A stretch of DNA of 64,000 nucleotides, taken from Buttiauxella sp049686335. GTDB taxonomy: Bacteria > Pseudomonadota > Gammaproteobacteria > Enterobacterales > Enterobacteriaceae. A program made the translations under genes and the position numbers. The stretch covers positions 62,001 to 126,000 of the forward strand of contig NZ_JBAVHX010000034.1 in the NCBI RefSeq assembly GCF_049686335.1, given 5' to 3'. Below, piece after piece: positions 33,423 through 42,049 of the stretch. Every line of letters starts with the position of its first letter. The first letter of the stretch is position 1. The notes beneath the pieces are model-generated. The model saw nothing but the letters and a program-made list of their open reading frames with translations, did not search any database and was not told where the DNA came from.

Positions 33423-35621
33423 ATGCTCAACTCAACAAAACCACCACAATTTGCCAGGGCAAAACTCAGCCCGTTGCCTGCGCAAACGTCCTCCTGCTGT
33501 AACAACGACACTTGCAGCGCCACACCAGAAGCAGAAACCGTGCCGGATAACGGCGAGCGTTATAGCTGGCTGGTTGACGGTATGGATTGCGCCGCTTGCG
33601 CCCGCAAAGTTGAAAATGCGGTGAAGCAATTGCCTGATGTGGAGCGCGTTCAGGTGCTTTTCGCCACTCAGAAACTGATGGTGACCGCCAGTCATGATAT
33701 TCGGCCACAAGTTGAAAAAGCAGTGAAAGCCGCGGGCTACAATCTGCGCAACAGCACGGCACCCGCCCCGAAAATCTCTTCTCTGCGCGAGAACTTACCG
33801 CTGATTGTGTTGATCGTGATGATGGCGTTGAGCTGGGGTCTTGAACAATTTAACCATCCGTTTGGCACGTACGCTTTTATCGCCACCACGCTGGTTGGCC
33901 TGTGGCCGATAGCCCGCCAGGCAGTGCGCCTGATGCGCAGCGGCAACTGGTTTGCCATTGAAACATTGATGAGCGTCGCCGCCATTGGTGCGCTGTTTAT
34001 CGGTGCGACGGCTGAAGCTGCGATGGTACTGCTGCTGTTCTTAATCGGTGAGCGTCTGGAGTCTTACGCCGCCAGCCGCGCACGCCGTGGCGTCAGTGCC
34101 TTGATGGCGCTGAAACCCGAAGTCGCAACCCGCATTCGTCATGGCGAACGTGAAACCGTTGCCCTCGCGGATTTGCGTCCTGGCGATGTCATAGAAGTGG
34201 CAGCCGGGGGACGTTTACCCGCTGATGGCCGGTTACTCACGCCATTTGCCAGTTTCGATGAAAGTGCGCTAACCGGAGAATCCATCCCCGTCGAGCGCCA
34301 GCTTGATGAGAAAGTGCCTGCGGGCAGTACCAGTGTCGACAGACTCGTGCAGCTCGAAGTGATTTCAGAACCCGGCGACAGTGCCATCGACCGTATCCTG
34401 CGCTTAATTGAAGAAGCGGATGAGCGCCGTGCGCCGATAGAGCGCTTTATCGACCGTTTCAGCCGCATCTACACGCCAATTATTATGGCGATTGCGCTGC
34501 TGGCAGCCGTCGTCCCGCCACTGTTCTTCGGGCAAAGCTGGGATGAATGGATTTACAAAGGGCTGGCGTTATTACTGATTGGCTGCCCGTGTGCGTTGGT
34601 GATTTCCACCCCTGCGGCCATTACCTCCGGGCTTGCCGCCGCCGCACGACGCGGTGCTTTAATCAAAGGCGGAGCGGCACTCGAACGCCTCGGCAAGATT
34701 CAGCATATCGCTTTCGATAAAACCGGCACGCTGACCGCAGGTAAACCGCAAGTCACCGCCATTGAAGTACAGGGTGATCTTGAGGAAAACACGTTACTCG
34801 CACTGGCGGCTGCCGTAGAACTGGGTTCGTCGCATCCGTTAGCGCAAGCCATTGTCCGTGAAGCACAAAGCCGCAGGTTGGCGTTACCGGCGACCAGTGC
34901 GAACCGCGCGTTGGCAGGCATTGGCGTAGAAGCCACTATCAACGGCGAAACTCTGCTGCTGAGCTCACCGGGTAAACTCGCAGAAAACGTTCTCGACGCC
35001 ACCTGGCAGCAACGCATTACCCAGCTTGAAGCCGAAGGCCAGACGGTCATTGCGGTGGTGCAGAATAATCGCTTACTCGGCGTGATTGCACTGCGCGATA
35101 CCTTGCGTAGCGATGCCAGCCAGGCTGTCGCGGATCTGCAAAAAATCGGGGTGCAGAGTGTGATGTTAACGGGCGATAACCCGCGAGCGGCAGCAGCAAT
35201 TGCTCAGGAGTTAGGCATGGATTATCGCGCCAGCCTGTTGCCCGCCGATAAAGTCAGCGTCGTGAATGAACTCAACGCTCGTTCCCCGCTGGCGATGGTA
35301 GGTGATGGCATCAACGATGCGCCAGCCATGAAAGCCGCCACTATTGGTATCGCCATGGGCAGCGGCACGGATGTGGCGCTCGAAACCGCCGATGCGGCTC
35401 TGACGCACAACCGCCTGACCGAACTGGCTGGGATGATTAATCTGGCCCGCGCGACGCATAACAATATTCGCCAGAATATTACGATTGCACTGGGCTTGAA
35501 GGGGATTTTCCTGGTCACTACCTTGCTGGGGATTACGGGTTTGTGGTTGGCTGTGCTGGCGGATTCGGGGGCAACCGCTTTGGTTACCGCGAATGCGTTG
35601 CGCTTGCTGCGGAAAAAATAA
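33423..35621 (+). CDS. zntA: Zn(II)/Cd(II)/Pb(II)-translocating P-type ATPase ZntA
   Basis: P1B-type ATPase that exports Zn2+, Cd2+ and Pb2+ from the cytoplasm. It is 732 residues, as in E. coli. An N-terminal metal-binding domain has GMDCAACARKVE, with an extra CC...C cluster near residue 25. The membrane metal site is CPC in LIGCPCALVIS. The phosphorylation site is DKTGTLT, the actuator motif is TGES, and the hinge is GDGINDAPA. It stands alone behind the ZntR promoter; zntR is not in the window. Confidence 0.98.
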   Translation: MLNSTKPPQFARAKLSPLPAQTSSCCNNDTCSATPEAETVPDNGERYSWLVDGMDCAACARKVENAVKQLPDVERVQVLFATQKLMVTASHDIRPQVEKAVKAAGYNLRNSTAPAPKISSLRENLPLIVLIVMMALSWGLEQFNHPFGTYAFIATTLVGLWPIARQAVRLMRSGNWFAIETLMSVAAIGALFIGATAEAAMVLLLFLIGERLESYAASRARRGVSALMALKPEVATRIRHGERETVALADLRPGDVIEVAAGGRLPADGRLLTPFASFDESALTGESIPVERQLDEKVPAGSTSVDRLVQLEVISEPGDSAIDRILRLIEEADERRAPIERFIDRFSRIYTPIIMAIALLAAVVPPLFFGQSWDEWIYKGLALLLIGCPCALVISTPAAITSGLAAAARRGALIKGGAALERLGKIQHIAFDKTGTLTAGKPQVTAIEVQGDLEENTLLALAAAVELGSSHPLAQAIVREAQSRRLALPATSANRALAGIGVEATINGETLLLSSPGKLAENVLDATWQQRITQLEAEGQTVIAVVQNNRLLGVIALRDTLRSDASQAVADLQKIGVQSVMLTGDNPRAAAAIAQELGMDYRASLLPADKVSVVNELNARSPLAMVGDGINDAPAMKAATIGIAMGSGTDVALETADAALTHNRLTELAGMINLARATHNNIRQNITIALGLKGIFLVTTLLGITGLWLAVLADSGATALVTANALRLLRKK

Positions 35622-35623
35622 AA

Positions 35624-35805
35624 GCGTCGGGTGACGCTGCGCTTACCCGACCTACGGTACACAGGATTTCGTAGGTCGGATAAACAACAGCATCATCTGA
35701 TTTTGTAGGTCGGATAAACAACAGCGTCATCTGATTTTGTAGGGTGGATAAACAACAGCGTCATCTGATTTTGTAGGGTGGATAAGCGCAGCGTCATCCA
35801 CCATC
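35624..35805. repeat. Tandem REP array after zntA (34-base period)
   Basis: A first REP (GTCGGGTGACGCTGCGCTTACCCGAC) is followed by four units. The GTAGG heads of these units start at 35671, 35705, 35739 and 35773, an exact 34-base spacing. Three of the four carry the altered loop ATAAACAACAGC. The array lies between convergent zntA and dctM-like genes. Confidence 0.88.
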
Positions 35806-35810
35806 TTGAT

Positions 35811-37097
35811 TTAGTTCATGCCCAGCGCGTGCGGTAACCATAACGAAACTGCCGGAATGTAGGTCACCATCGCCAACACCACCAGCAACACGGCGTAAAA
35901 CGGCAACATCGCCCGCACCACCACTTCGATTTTCTGTTTACTCACCGCACTGGCGACAAACAGCACCGAACCCACAGGCGGCGTAATCAAACCGATGCCC
36001 AGGTTGATCATCATAATCATGCCGAAATGCACCGGATCGATTCCCAGTGAATTGGTCACTGGCAGCAATACGGGAGTCAGGATCAGGATTATCGGCGCCA
36101 TGTCCATCAACGTGCCAATCAGCAGCAACATGATGTTGATATACATCAGAATCACATACTTATTGTCAGACAACGAAGTGAAGAATTCCGTGATTCGCGA
36201 AGGCAACTGCATGTATGTCATCACTGCGCCAAACGCGGAGGCAAAACCAATCAAAATCATCACGATAGAGACGGTTTTTACGGTGCGGAACATCAACTTA
36301 GGCAGTTCGTTCCACTTGTAATCACGGTAGATAAACATGGTGACGAAGAACGCCCAGACGCAGGCCACCGCCGCCGATTCTGTCGCCGTAAATACCCCGG
36401 TCAGGATCCCGCCGAGAATAATGACAACCGTCATCAATCCCCACAGCGCATCGAAGAAAATTTTCAGCGCTTGTTTGAAGGGAATGCGTTCGCCTTTCGG
36501 ATAACCGCGTTTATGAGCAAAGCCCAGACACATCACCATCAGGCATAAACCGAGCAGCAACCCCGGCAACACACCGGCGATAAACAGCGTGGCAATAGAC
36601 ACCGTGCCGCCTGCCGCCAGCGAGTAAATCACCGAGTTGTGACTTGGCGGGATCAAAATCGCCTGCACCGAACCACTCGCCGTGACCGCCGCTGCATACT
36701 CACGCGGATAACCTTTTTTCTCCATTTCGGGGATCATCACGCTGCCAATGGAGGCGGTATCCGCCACTGACGAGCCTGAAATCGCCCCGAAGAATGTCGA
36801 GGCGACGATATTCACCAGCGACAAACCGCCGCGAATAAACCCAACGAAAATATAAGCAAAGTTAACCAGGCGACGTGCAATGCCCCCTTCCGCCATTATC
36901 GCCCCTGCCAGGATGAAGAATGGGATAGCCAGCAGAGTAAATTTATTCACCCCGCTGGTGATTTGAATCATGATCGCTTCCAGCGGTAAATCTATCCATA
37001 ACGCCCCGACAATGGCGCTTAGCCCGACGGCAAACGCCACGGGCATTCCCACTGCAAGCAACACCGCAAGTGTGGCTAATAAAATAAATGCGTCCAT
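35811..37097 (-). CDS. TRAP transporter large permease (DctM family)
   Basis: Large membrane subunit of a tripartite ATP-independent periplasmic transporter, 428 residues with about 12 hydrophobic segments. Family segments are clear: GMPVAFAVGLSA, FFGAISGSSVADTASIGSVMIPEM, PPSHNSVIYSLAAGG and NLGIGLITPPVGSVLFVAS. It uses an ion gradient to import a solute captured by the DctP-type protein encoded upstream. The substrate is not evident and no catabolic genes are adjacent. E. coli has nothing here between zntA and tusA, so this operon is an insertion relative to that genome. Confidence 0.93.
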   Translation of the reverse strand: MDAFILLATLAVLLAVGMPVAFAVGLSAIVGALWIDLPLEAIMIQITSGVNKFTLLAIPFFILAGAIMAEGGIARRLVNFAYIFVGFIRGGLSLVNIVASTFFGAISGSSVADTASIGSVMIPEMEKKGYPREYAAAVTASGSVQAILIPPSHNSVIYSLAAGGTVSIATLFIAGVLPGLLLGLCLMVMCLGFAHKRGYPKGERIPFKQALKIFFDALWGLMTVVIILGGILTGVFTATESAAVACVWAFFVTMFIYRDYKWNELPKLMFRTVKTVSIVMILIGFASAFGAVMTYMQLPSRITEFFTSLSDNKYVILMYINIMLLLIGTLMDMAPIILILTPVLLPVTNSLGIDPVHFGMIMMINLGIGLITPPVGSVLFVASAVSKQKIEVVVRAMLPFYAVLLVVLAMVTYIPAVSLWLPHALGMN

Positions 37098-37111
37098 GTT
37101 ATCCCCTGGTC

Positions 37112-37621
37112 TTAGCCGTGGTTACCCAGCAACACGATTGGGCGATTCTCTTGTGAGCCATACAGCAAACGCTCGACCACAAACAGAATCAGTAAAATCG
37201 CGCCGACGGGCAGCGGAAGGTAAGTTTGGCCGGAAGTGAGAACCGGGAATTCAGCAACAGGCTGTTCCCATAAATCGGCGCACAGATAGAAGCTGTAATA
37301 GAACATCACCAGCGAAATAATCAGCATCAGCACATCAACAACACGGGCGCAAAACGTCTGCCACGCGAGCGGCAGACGATCTGTCAGCATATTCACAGCA
37401 ATATGCGAACCGGCGCGGTAACTCACCGCCGCGCCGATAAACGTGAAGGTCACCATGCAGATTATCGCCAACGGTTCCGGCCAGGATTCACCACGGTTCA
37501 GCACATAGCGCGAGAAAATCCCGATCGGAATGATGATGGTCATGATCAACAGAGACAGACCCGCAACAAACATCGCCAGCAAATAAACTTTATCCATCAA
37601 ATCTGAGTAGCGTTGGGTCAT
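37112..37621 (-). CDS. TRAP transporter small permease (DctQ family)
   Basis: Small membrane subunit of 169 residues with four predicted membrane helices. It shows the family pattern RYVLNRGESWPEPLAIICMVTFTFIGAAVSYRAGSHIAV. It bridges the receptor and DctM. It lies 14 bases upstream of the dctM gene and 33 bases downstream of dctP. Confidence 0.92.
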   Translation of the reverse strand: MTQRYSDLMDKVYLLAMFVAGLSLLIMTIIIPIGIFSRYVLNRGESWPEPLAIICMVTFTFIGAAVSYRAGSHIAVNMLTDRLPLAWQTFCARVVDVLMLIISLVMFYYSFYLCADLWEQPVAEFPVLTSGQTYLPLPVGAILLILFVVERLLYGSQENRPIVLLGNHG

Positions 37622-37654
37622 AGAATGCCCTCCACGAAAGCGTTAGCGACAATG

Positions 37655-38638
37655 TTACTGAACGTCAGCGATGGCTTTCATCAGATCCTGATGCTTATCG
37701 CCGTACTCTTTACGCACCGGCTCAGTCGCTTTCACAAACCAGGCTTTGTCGATTTCGTGGAACTGAACGCCACCGGCTTTCATTTTTTCCAATGCTTGTT
37801 TGTTGTAAGCATTCCACAGTTCACGCTGTTCCATTTGCGCATCACGAGCCAGTTTGAGGATTTTTTGCTGCTGGTCAGGGTTTAATTTGTCCCATTTCAC
37901 TTTGGAATAAAGCAGCATTTCTGGAGTGATGAAGTGGCCGCTCAGGGTGTAGTTTTTGGCGACGGGCATATAGTTGTGGGCAATAAACGTAGGCGGGTTG
38001 TTTTCCGCGCCGTCGATAACCCCGGTTTGCATCCCGCTATACACTTCGCTCACGCCCATGGCGACTGAGTTTGCCCCCATGTCTTTCAGCGTAGCCAGTG
38101 CGACCGGGCTGCCCTGAACGCGAATTTTCATCCCTTTCAGATCTTCCGGTTTCACGACTGGATTTTTGGTAATCAGGTTACGCGTGCCGGAGTCCATCCA
38201 GCCGAGGAACACCAGGCGGGATTTCGGGTTGTTAGTCAGCTTGTCGCCGATTTGTTTACCCAGATCGCCATCGATCACTTTGTGCATATGATCTTCATCG
38301 CGGAACACATACGGCAGGGTAAAGACTTCGACATCAGGAAGGATCGCCGCAACCGGTGCCATCGACACACGGATGATGTCGATGGCGCCCATCTGCGCTT
38401 GTTCAATCATCTGTTTTTCATCGCCCAGCACACCACTTGGGAAAACTTTGATCTCCAGGTCACCGTTGGTTTCTTGCTTGAGTTTTTCACCCATATGCTG
38501 CACCGCGACCACGTTTGGATAACCTTCCGGGTGGACATCGGCGGCTTTAATCACCTGGGCGATAGCAGATTGAGCAAACAGAACTGACGCGGTAGTCAGA
38601 CATAAACCAGCAAAAGCAGGCAGAAAGGTCTTCTTCAT
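37655..38638 (-). CDS. TRAP transporter solute-binding protein (DctP family)
   Basis: Periplasmic receptor of 327 residues. The signal peptide MKKTFLPAFAGLCLTTASVLFAQSAIA ends before QVIKAADVHPEGYP. The ligand-anchoring arginine region of DctP proteins is visible in LKGMKIRVQGSP and in SGTRNLITKNP, so a carboxylate ligand such as a uronate or sugar acid is likely. The exact ligand cannot be read from the sequence. ATG 38638 is chosen at the signal peptide. It is the first gene of the dctPQM operon. Confidence 0.92.
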   Translation of the reverse strand: MKKTFLPAFAGLCLTTASVLFAQSAIAQVIKAADVHPEGYPNVVAVQHMGEKLKQETNGDLEIKVFPSGVLGDEKQMIEQAQMGAIDIIRVSMAPVAAILPDVEVFTLPYVFRDEDHMHKVIDGDLGKQIGDKLTNNPKSRLVFLGWMDSGTRNLITKNPVVKPEDLKGMKIRVQGSPVALATLKDMGANSVAMGVSEVYSGMQTGVIDGAENNPPTFIAHNYMPVAKNYTLSGHFITPEMLLYSKVKWDKLNPDQQQKILKLARDAQMEQRELWNAYNKQALEKMKAGGVQFHEIDKAWFVKATEPVRKEYGDKHQDLMKAIADVQ

Positions 38639-38678
38639 TGTGTCGCTCCAGCAGAGGTAGGGATATCGAGGTAAGAAG

Positions 38679-38693
38679 TAAAACAATGTTTTA
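38679..38693. promoter_or_regulatory. Palindromic operator candidate upstream of dctPQM
   Basis: TAAAACAATGTTTTA is a perfect palindrome around one central base, 40 bases upstream of the dctP start codon. It resembles the TGAAAC...GTTTCA sites of the uronate regulator KdgR, with one mismatch per arm. The regulator assignment is a guess from that likeness. The rest of the 201-base gap up to tusA shows nothing else recognised. Confidence 0.45.
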
Positions 38694-38839
38694 ATTTATC
38701 GATTAAAAACTAGACTACGTGGAGAAAAGCGTGGGTGAAGCACTTCACAAAAAGCGACAAAAAATGAAATTGGGGTTCAGCGTAGATGCAAAGAGGGTTC
38801 AGAAGCCCAAAGCGGGGGGAGCAAAGGGCTATCGCGGCG

Positions 38840-39085
38840 CTACTGGCCTTTACGCAACATGTAGCGATAAGGCAATGATTCTACTTGTTTAGCCAGCAGT
38901 TCATGCTCCATAAAAACGCAAAAACCAGGGATGTCGCGCGTAGTAGCAGGATCATCAGCAATGATAAGCAGCGTTTCGCCAGGCTGCATATTGCGCACGG
39001 TTTTGCGCACCATCATTACGGGTTCAGGGCAGCGCAGGCCCAAAGCATCAAGCGTGTGGTCAGGATTGGCGAAAAGATCTGTCAT
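38840..39085 (-). CDS. tusA: Sulfur carrier protein TusA
   Basis: Receives persulfide sulfur from IscS and passes it to TusBCD for 2-thiouridine formation at the tRNA wobble position. It is 81 residues, like E. coli, with the reactive cysteine in LGLRCPEPVMMVRKTV. ATG 39085 (MTDLFANPDHTLDAL) is the homologous start. Monocistronic and divergent from yhhQ. Confidence 0.97.
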   Translation of the reverse strand: MTDLFANPDHTLDALGLRCPEPVMMVRKTVRNMQPGETLLIIADDPATTRDIPGFCVFMEHELLAKQVESLPYRYMLRKGQ

Positions 39086-39387
39086 GAGCGGTCTCGAATT
39101 TAACAAACCGCGCTAGTTTACCCCCGGCAAATTATCGCGCAAGTCACGTGAACGATTGCGCTAAAATTAACCGTTGCAATGCCTGAGTAACGCAGTATCA
39201 TCGCCCGGTTTTAAAATCACCAGGCGTTATTGTCGCAGCCAGTTTGAATACGGCCAGCGTGCAGGCACCGCAGCGTATTTTAAGTACCTGAGGATGACGA
39301 GCACTGCAGCGGATTCAAAATGGCAAGTAAAATAGCCTGGAGCACACTTTAGGGTTCCCTCACCCCTTTCACTAAAAAGGCTACAAA
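39086..39387 (+). promoter_or_regulatory. yhhQ promoter, PurR-like operator and long structured leader
   Basis: A PurR-like 16-base site reading GCGCAATCGTTCACGT on the minus strand lies at 39146-39161. A promoter follows: -35 TTGCAA (39174-39179), 16 bases, -10 TATCAT (39196-39201). About 180 bases of leader then run to the yhhQ start. Possible pairings in it include TTTGAAT (39243-39249) with ATTCAAA (39313-39319), and TATTTTA (39276-39282) with TAAAATA (39328-39334). No known RNA family was recognised. Confidence 0.5.
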
Positions 39388-40053
39388 ATGATGCAGTTCA
39401 ATTCTACTCAGCGCACTAAGGCGCTGTTCTGGCTATCGCTATTCCATTTGCTGGTGATCACCTCCAGCAACTATCTGGTGCAATTACCGGTTTCGGTTTT
39501 TGGTTTCCATACCACCTGGGGTGCATTTAGCTTTCCGTTTATCTTCCTCGCCACTGACCTGACGGTACGCATTTTTGGTGCACCGCTGGCACGCCGCATT
39601 ATTTTCGCCGTGATGCTTCCCGCGCTGGTGATTTCCTACGGTATTTCTGCACTCTTTTATATGGGTAGCTGGCAAGGGTTTGATGCGCTATTGCACTTCA
39701 ATCTCTTTGTCGCCCGTATCGCTGTCGCAAGCTTTATGGCGTATGCACTGGGGCAGATTCTGGATGTGCACGTGTTTAACCGCCTGCGTCAGAGCCAGTA
39801 CTGGTGGCTTGCGCCGACCGCATCTACGCTATTCGGTAATGTCAGCGACACGCTCTCTTTCTTCTTCATTGCTTTCTGGCGCAGTCCGGATGCTTTTATG
39901 GCGCAGCATTGGGTGGAAATCGCTATCGTTGATTACTGCTTCAAAGTGCTTATCAGCATTGTATTCTTCCTGCCGATGTATGGCGTGCTGCTGAATATGT
40001 TGTTGAAACGACTGGCAGACAAATCTGAAAATTCAGCGTTACAGCCTGGTTGA
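39388..40053 (+). CDS. yhhQ: Queuosine precursor transporter YhhQ
   Basis: Inner-membrane importer for queuosine precursors preQ0 and preQ1 (QueT/YhhQ family, DUF165). It is 221 residues, as in E. coli, with six hydrophobic segments. The conserved HTTWGAFSFPFIFLATDLTVR and TLFGNVSDTLSFFFIAFW segments are present. Two consecutive ATG codons (39388 and 39391) follow AAGG; the first is used here. It is preceded by a long leader. Confidence 0.95.
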   Translation: MMQFNSTQRTKALFWLSLFHLLVITSSNYLVQLPVSVFGFHTTWGAFSFPFIFLATDLTVRIFGAPLARRIIFAVMLPALVISYGISALFYMGSWQGFDALLHFNLFVARIAVASFMAYALGQILDVHVFNRLRQSQYWWLAPTASTLFGNVSDTLSFFFIAFWRSPDAFMAQHWVEIAIVDYCFKVLISIVFFLPMYGVLLNMLLKRLADKSENSALQPG

Positions 40054-40125
40054 CGGTGGTTGAATTATCTTATGATAAGATGCTGAGATAGGCCGTAAAG
40101 GCTGGCTAACGTAAAGGAAGAAGTC

Positions 40126-40683
40126 ATGGGTAACCTGGTAAAATATGTCGGTATCGGCCTGCTGGTATTGGGCCTGGCCGCTTGCGATAACAACGACAGC
40201 AAAACGGCTACAACGACTAAAGCGGCAGAAAGCAGCGCAGCTGGCCAACCGGTGAGTTTGCTGGATGGGAAAATCAGCTTTGCACTCCCTGCGGAGATGA
40301 CCGACCAGAGCGGTAAACTGGGCACTCAGGCAAATAACATGCACGTCTATTCTGATGCTTCTGGTCAGAAAGCTGTGATTGTCATCGTTGGCGATAATAC
40401 TCCAGACGACCTGTCAGCTCTGGCAAAACGTCTTGAAGATCAACAGCGTGCCCGTGATCCACAGTTGCAAGTTGTGACTAATAAATCCATCGAGATCAAA
40501 GGCCATACACTGCAGCAGTTAGACAGCATTATCTCAGCCAAAGGCCAGACGGCTTACTCATCAGTCATTCTGGGTAAAGTTGATAACCAACTGTTAACTA
40601 TGCAAATTACGCTGCCTGCTGATAATCAGCAACTGGCGCAAACTGCCGCTGAAAATATTATTAATACCATCACTATCAAGTAA
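40126..40683 (+). CDS. dcrB: Inner-membrane lipoprotein DcrB
   Basis: Lipoprotein of 185 residues. The lipobox is LGLAAC with the cysteine at residue 20, followed by DNN, and an alpha/beta domain (DUF1795-like) follows. In E. coli it is needed for infection by phages C1 and C6 and helps when lipoprotein maturation is impaired. ATG 40126 follows AAAGGAAG. The stop codon is immediately followed by the stop codon of convergent yhhS. Confidence 0.94.
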   Translation: MGNLVKYVGIGLLVLGLAACDNNDSKTATTTKAAESSAAGQPVSLLDGKISFALPAEMTDQSGKLGTQANNMHVYSDASGQKAVIVIVGDNTPDDLSALAKRLEDQQRARDPQLQVVTNKSIEIKGHTLQQLDSIISAKGQTAYSSVILGKVDNQLLTMQITLPADNQQLAQTAAENIINTITIK

Positions 40684-41907
40684 TTATTGTTGTGATGATG
40701 ATACGGCCTCCGGTTGCTCAACCGGGGGCCGTTTTTTTAACTGCCACGCCATCAAAAGCGCGATACAGACCAGTGCCGCCGCCGCCAGATAAATCGCCGA
40801 TACGCCCGCGTAAGCCATCATGAATCCGGCCAATGGCCCGGTGATCCCCAGAGATAAATCCATAAATACCGTGTAAGTCGCCAGCGCACTGCCCTGGTTT
40901 TGCTGCGGCACCATTTTCACCGCCACTACGCCAAGCGCAGGGAATACCAGCGAGAAACCCGCGCCCGTCAAAAATGTGCCTGCTTTTGCCATCCATGGGT
41001 CGGCGGCAAAACCGACCAGCAGTAAGCCGAGTATCTCCACCGAGAAGCAAATCATTGCTACATTCAGACCGCCAAGCCGGTTAATTCCGTTCGGGAAAAG
41101 TAAGCGAGTCCCCACAAATGCACAACTAAACAGGGTCAGTGCAAAGGCCGCGCCGTCCCATCCTTTGGCGTCGTAAAACAGTGTGATAAAGGTGGCAATA
41201 ACCCCAAACCCTGCCGATGCCAGCGCTAATGCCATGCCGTATGGCCAGACGCGTCCGAGCACCGCACGAAACGGCAACGGCTTGCCTTTGCTGGCTTTCA
41301 CCGCAGGGCGAGGCAGCGCCAACAGCACCGCCACCAGCGCGACTGCCATAATTATTCCGGCTAACAGCCTAAGCCCGCCAAGATGGTAGAACAGCACACC
41401 CAGCGGCGCGCCCATCGCCATCGCACCGTAAGTTACGATGCCGTTCCAGGAAATCACCCGCCCAATATGCAACGAACCCACCACGCCGACACCCCAAAGC
41501 GTTGACCCGGTGCCTGCAAAACTTTGCCCAATCCCCAAAATCACGCGACCCAAACAGAGCAACACCAGGCTCACGAGCGGCCATGCGCTGCCAAACGCCG
41601 CCAGCATGTAACTCGCGCCACTCAGGAAACAGCCGCATAAACCGAAGATAACGATTTTTTTCGGCCCAAGAATATCAGCGTAACGCCCGGCGTGCGGACG
41701 ACTCAGTAAGGTGGCGAAATACTGCAGGCTAATCACCAGACCTGCCCAAAATGCGCTGTATCCCATCACGTCGTGAACGTAACCCGGTAGCACCGCGAGC
41801 GGCAGGCCAATGGTCATGTAACTGGCAAAGTTGAACATCACTACAGAGACTATCTGTAGATTAAGGCGGAAACTGCTTGTTACGGGGGCTGGGGCGAGAT
41901 CAGGCAT
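40684..41907 (-). CDS. yhhS: MFS transporter YhhS
   Basis: Major facilitator with 12 hydrophobic segments, 407 residues (E. coli 405). The loop 2-3 motif is HAGRYADILGPKK, and GRVILGIGQSFAGTGSTLWG is in helix 4. The substrate is uncertain; overproduction in E. coli has been linked to glyphosate tolerance. Its last codons overlap the dcrB terminator on the opposite strand. Confidence 0.93.
   Translation of the reverse strand: MPDLAPAPVTSSFRLNLQIVSVVMFNFASYMTIGLPLAVLPGYVHDVMGYSAFWAGLVISLQYFATLLSRPHAGRYADILGPKKIVIFGLCGCFLSGASYMLAAFGSAWPLVSLVLLCLGRVILGIGQSFAGTGSTLWGVGVVGSLHIGRVISWNGIVTYGAMAMGAPLGVLFYHLGGLRLLAGIIMAVALVAVLLALPRPAVKASKGKPLPFRAVLGRVWPYGMALALASAGFGVIATFITLFYDAKGWDGAAFALTLFSCAFVGTRLLFPNGINRLGGLNVAMICFSVEILGLLLVGFAADPWMAKAGTFLTGAGFSLVFPALGVVAVKMVPQQNQGSALATYTVFMDLSLGITGPLAGFMMAYAGVSAIYLAAAALVCIALLMAWQLKKRPPVEQPEAVSSSQQ
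40703..40738 (+). terminator. dcrB terminator nested in the yhhS 3' coding end
   Basis: CGGCCTCCGGTTG / CAACCGGGGGCCG with a short loop and a seven-T run forms a strong intrinsic terminator for dcrB. It lies entirely inside the last 20 codons of yhhS on the other strand, where it encodes the KKRPPVEQPEAV region. Confidence 0.88.
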
Positions 41908-42049
41908 GGTCGTTCACTTTTAAAACAGCGTTCCACAGTATAACCACTTCGAGTTTCATATTTCAGCTACAGACTTTAAGACTTGCCCTGCACGTAAGAA
42001 ATAAACGAAGCGCTACACTAAGAATATCCATCGCACACAGGATCTTTCC

